A stretch of DNA of 5,502 nt from Deinococcus sp. (GTDB lineage Bacteria > Deinococcota > Deinococci > Deinococcales > Deinococcaceae). The stretch's first letter is position 1, and the number at the start of each line of letters is the position of its first letter. The notes below the pieces were generated by a model, which was not told where the DNA came from, did not search any database, and saw only the letters and a program-made list of their open reading frames with translations. The position numbers and the translations under genes are program-made. The DNA is taken from contig JAGLBK010000173.1 in the NCBI GenBank assembly GCA_018260275.1, positions 1 through 5,502 of the forward strand, written 5' to 3'. This document shows positions 4,370 through 5,502 of the stretch, piece by piece.

Positions 4370-5446
4370 AAGATGGAATTATCTAATGGCACTATGACCG
4401 GACAGGCCCTGGTCCTCGCGTCGAAGTGGTCGAACGCCGCCAACCGCAGACGCGAGGGCTTACGCGCGGCCCACGAGCAGAACGCCGAAGTCCTGAGCGA
4501 CCTCTTATTCACCTACATGCGCCTCAAATCCAGCCGGGGCGCACGCATCAGCCCGCTGACGCTGGAGCATTACGGCGAATCGGTCCGCAAGTTCCTGGCT
4601 TTTACCGGGCCGCCCGAATCTCCCACTCACGCCCTGAACCAGCTGACCGCCGAGGACTTCGAGCTGTGGCTGCTGCACCTGCACGCGGCGGGCCTCTCGG
4701 CGTCCAGCGTCAAACGGCACCTGTACGGAGTCCGCAACCTGATGAAAGCACTGGTCTGGGCCGGAGTCCTGGCCAGCGACCCGTCGGCCAGCGTGCGCCC
4801 GCCCGCCGAGGCCACGCCCGCCCACGCCAAAAAACGGGCTATTGCCGTGGACCGCTATGCCGAACTGCTGGAACTTCCGGCCCGCATGTACGCCGGGGAC
4901 CCGGTCCGGGCCAACCGCGACGCCGCTCTCCTGGCCCTCGGCGGCAGCGCGGGCCTGCGGGCCGCCGAGATCGTGGGACTGCTCGGCAGCGACCTCGACC
5001 TCAGGCTGGGGCAGGTGCTGGTGCGCGGCAAAGGCGGCAAGCAGCGCCTCGTACCGCTGGGCCGCCAACTGACCGCGGTGCTCCAGCGCTGGCTGGTGTC
5101 GCGCTCGGCCTTACAGGCGGCCGGGCAACTTCAGGGAGACATTCTGATCGTGTCGCTCAGTCACCGTAACTTCGGGGGGCGCCTGACCACCAAGGGCGGG
5201 CGCGACATCGCGGGGCGGTACTACCAGGAACTCGGCCTGCCGCCCGAGATGTGGGGGCTGCACACGCTGCGGCGCACGGCAGGCACCCACCTGTACCGAG
5301 CGACCCGTGACCTGCATGTGGTGGCCGACCTGCTGGGGCACTCCTCGGTCACAACCTCGGCGATCTACGCCAAGATGGACGGCGAAGTCCGGCGCGAGGC
5401 GGTCGAGGCCATGGAACAGTTGCGCTCAGTAGGCTCAGGAAACTGA
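4361..5446 (+). CDS. Tyrosine recombinase of the Xer/integrase family
   Basis: This protein should cut and rejoin DNA strands through a covalent phosphotyrosine intermediate, as in chromosome dimer resolution or integration. It is 361 residues from the ATG at 4361. About 44 leading residues (a basic region, NRRREGLRAAHEQ) precede a helical core-binding domain (about 45-140: SPLTLEHYGESVRKFLAFTG to LMKALVWAGVLASDPSASV). The catalytic domain follows (about 158-345) and keeps every active-site residue: Arg200 in GLRAAEI, Lys224 in GKGGKQRLVPL, His301 and Arg304 in LHTLRRTAGTHLY, His327 in DLLGHSS, and nucleophile Tyr336 in IYAKM. It is longer than typical XerC/XerD (about 300). Earlier starts (GTG 4292, ATG 4307) overlap the upstream terminator. 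ATG 4361 fits the -10 box, while ATG 4394 is an alternative because the 4361-4393 stretch is AT-rich and unlike the coding region after it. No phage or transposon genes are adjacent, so a chromosomal Xer role is possible but unproven. Confidence 0.9.
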   Translation: MKPKMELSNGTMTGQALVLASKWSNAANRRREGLRAAHEQNAEVLSDLLFTYMRLKSSRGARISPLTLEHYGESVRKFLAFTGPPESPTHALNQLTAEDFELWLLHLHAAGLSASSVKRHLYGVRNLMKALVWAGVLASDPSASVRPPAEATPAHAKKRAIAVDRYAELLELPARMYAGDPVRANRDAALLALGGSAGLRAAEIVGLLGSDLDLRLGQVLVRGKGGKQRLVPLGRQLTAVLQRWLVSRSALQAAGQLQGDILIVSLSHRNFGGRLTTKGGRDIAGRYYQELGLPPEMWGLHTLRRTAGTHLYRATRDLHVVADLLGHSSVTTSAIYAKMDGEVRREAVEAMEQLRSVGSGN

Positions 5447-5459
5447 GACCCGCTCTCAG
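5434..5459. terminator. Hairpin between convergent genes, containing both stop codons
   Basis: CTGAGA (5443-5448) and TCTCAG (5454-5459) form a perfect 6-bp stem with a 5-nt loop. The recombinase TGA (5444-5446) lies in one arm and the TGA of the convergent minus-strand gene (5458-5456) in the other. On the minus strand the stem is followed by TTTCCT, a short U-rich tail; on the plus strand there is none. An alternative plus-strand hairpin, CTCAG-GAAA-CTGAG (5434-5447), shares an arm and has a GNRA tetraloop. A weak, possibly bidirectional terminator is the likely function. Confidence 0.45.
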
Positions 5460-5502
5460 GGACGAGACAGTCGCCACCCGTAGGCCAGCAGCCCCAGCGC
5501 CA
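5456..5502 (-). CDS. C-terminal end of a convergent gene, probably a membrane protein
   Basis: Only the last 14 codons and the stop fall inside the window: ALGLLAYGWRLSRP, ending at TGA (5458-5456). The hydrophobic run followed by Arg-rich polar residues looks like the end of a final transmembrane helix with a positively charged tail. Its convergent position, with a hairpin at the stop, supports a real gene end. The other two minus-strand frames are also open through this short stretch, so the call rests on composition and context. The family cannot be named. Confidence 0.45.
   Translation of the reverse strand, partial: ALGLLAYGWRLSRP

Noticed and set aside
4426..5169. A 247-codon plus-strand frame and a 187-codon minus-strand frame (4505-5068) within the recombinase gene
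   Set aside because: Both are Arg/Pro/Ala/Gly-rich shadow translations of a gene whose frame carries all the catalytic residues.
4292..5502. Prophage or integrative element carrying the recombinase
   Set aside because: No tRNA gene, flanking direct repeats, excisionase or phage genes are visible; the neighbours look chromosomal, although the region to the right cannot be seen.

Overview
The window looks like a chromosomal segment of a Deinococcus species. The evidence is a GC-rich coding style, a bacterial-type aspartyl-tRNA synthetase and a HisRS with Thermus/Deinococcus-like wording (a YYRRTAWELHHEG segment followed by ALGGGGRYDGL), and several genes that lack a Shine-Dalgarno site but carry a -10-like hexamer just before the start codon, as expected of the leaderless mRNAs common in Deinococcus. 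The genus is inferred from the sequence and was not checked by a search.

Layout. On the minus strand are two aminoacyl-tRNA synthetase genes in the order hisS (2506 to 1226) then aspS (1123 down past the left edge, so only its N-terminal 374 codons are present). About 380 bp without a gene follows hisS on its upstream side (2507-2884). It holds the hisS start signals, a repeat-like element with direct and inverted repeats, a bulged hairpin and a probable terminator. Next is a small minus-strand lipoprotein gene with one IPT/TIG domain (3265 to 2885). It diverges from a plus-strand diacylglycerol/lipid kinase gene (3303-4286) across only 37 bp, where the two predicted -10 boxes overlap. The kinase gene ends at an intrinsic terminator, followed by a short AT-rich strip and a complete tyrosine recombinase gene of the Xer/integrase type (start taken at 4361, stop at 5446). 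A palindromic hairpin separates this from the last 14 codons of a convergent minus-strand gene with a hydrophobic C-terminus.

The most interesting signal is at 4342-4369, directly in front of and overlapping the start of the recombinase gene. It is a 28-bp imperfect palindrome with 11-bp arms and a 6-bp centre, ending in ATAA and TTAT next to the centre. That is the architecture and inner-arm wording of a Xer dif site. It also contains the best -10 box for the recombinase gene. This suggests a recombinase that sits on its own recombination site and may repress itself. The second notable signal is a pair of eight-C tracts at the start of the kinase gene (3318-3325 and 3328-3335). They could slip and shift the frame, and on the other strand they are G-rich enough to form a G-quadruplex next to the lipoprotein promoter.

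Functionally, the left part is translation housekeeping (charging of tRNA-His and tRNA-Asp), the centre concerns the cell envelope (a lipoprotein and a lipid kinase), and the right part is DNA recombination. Nothing suggests a prophage or transposon: no transposase, no terminal repeats and no phage genes are visible.
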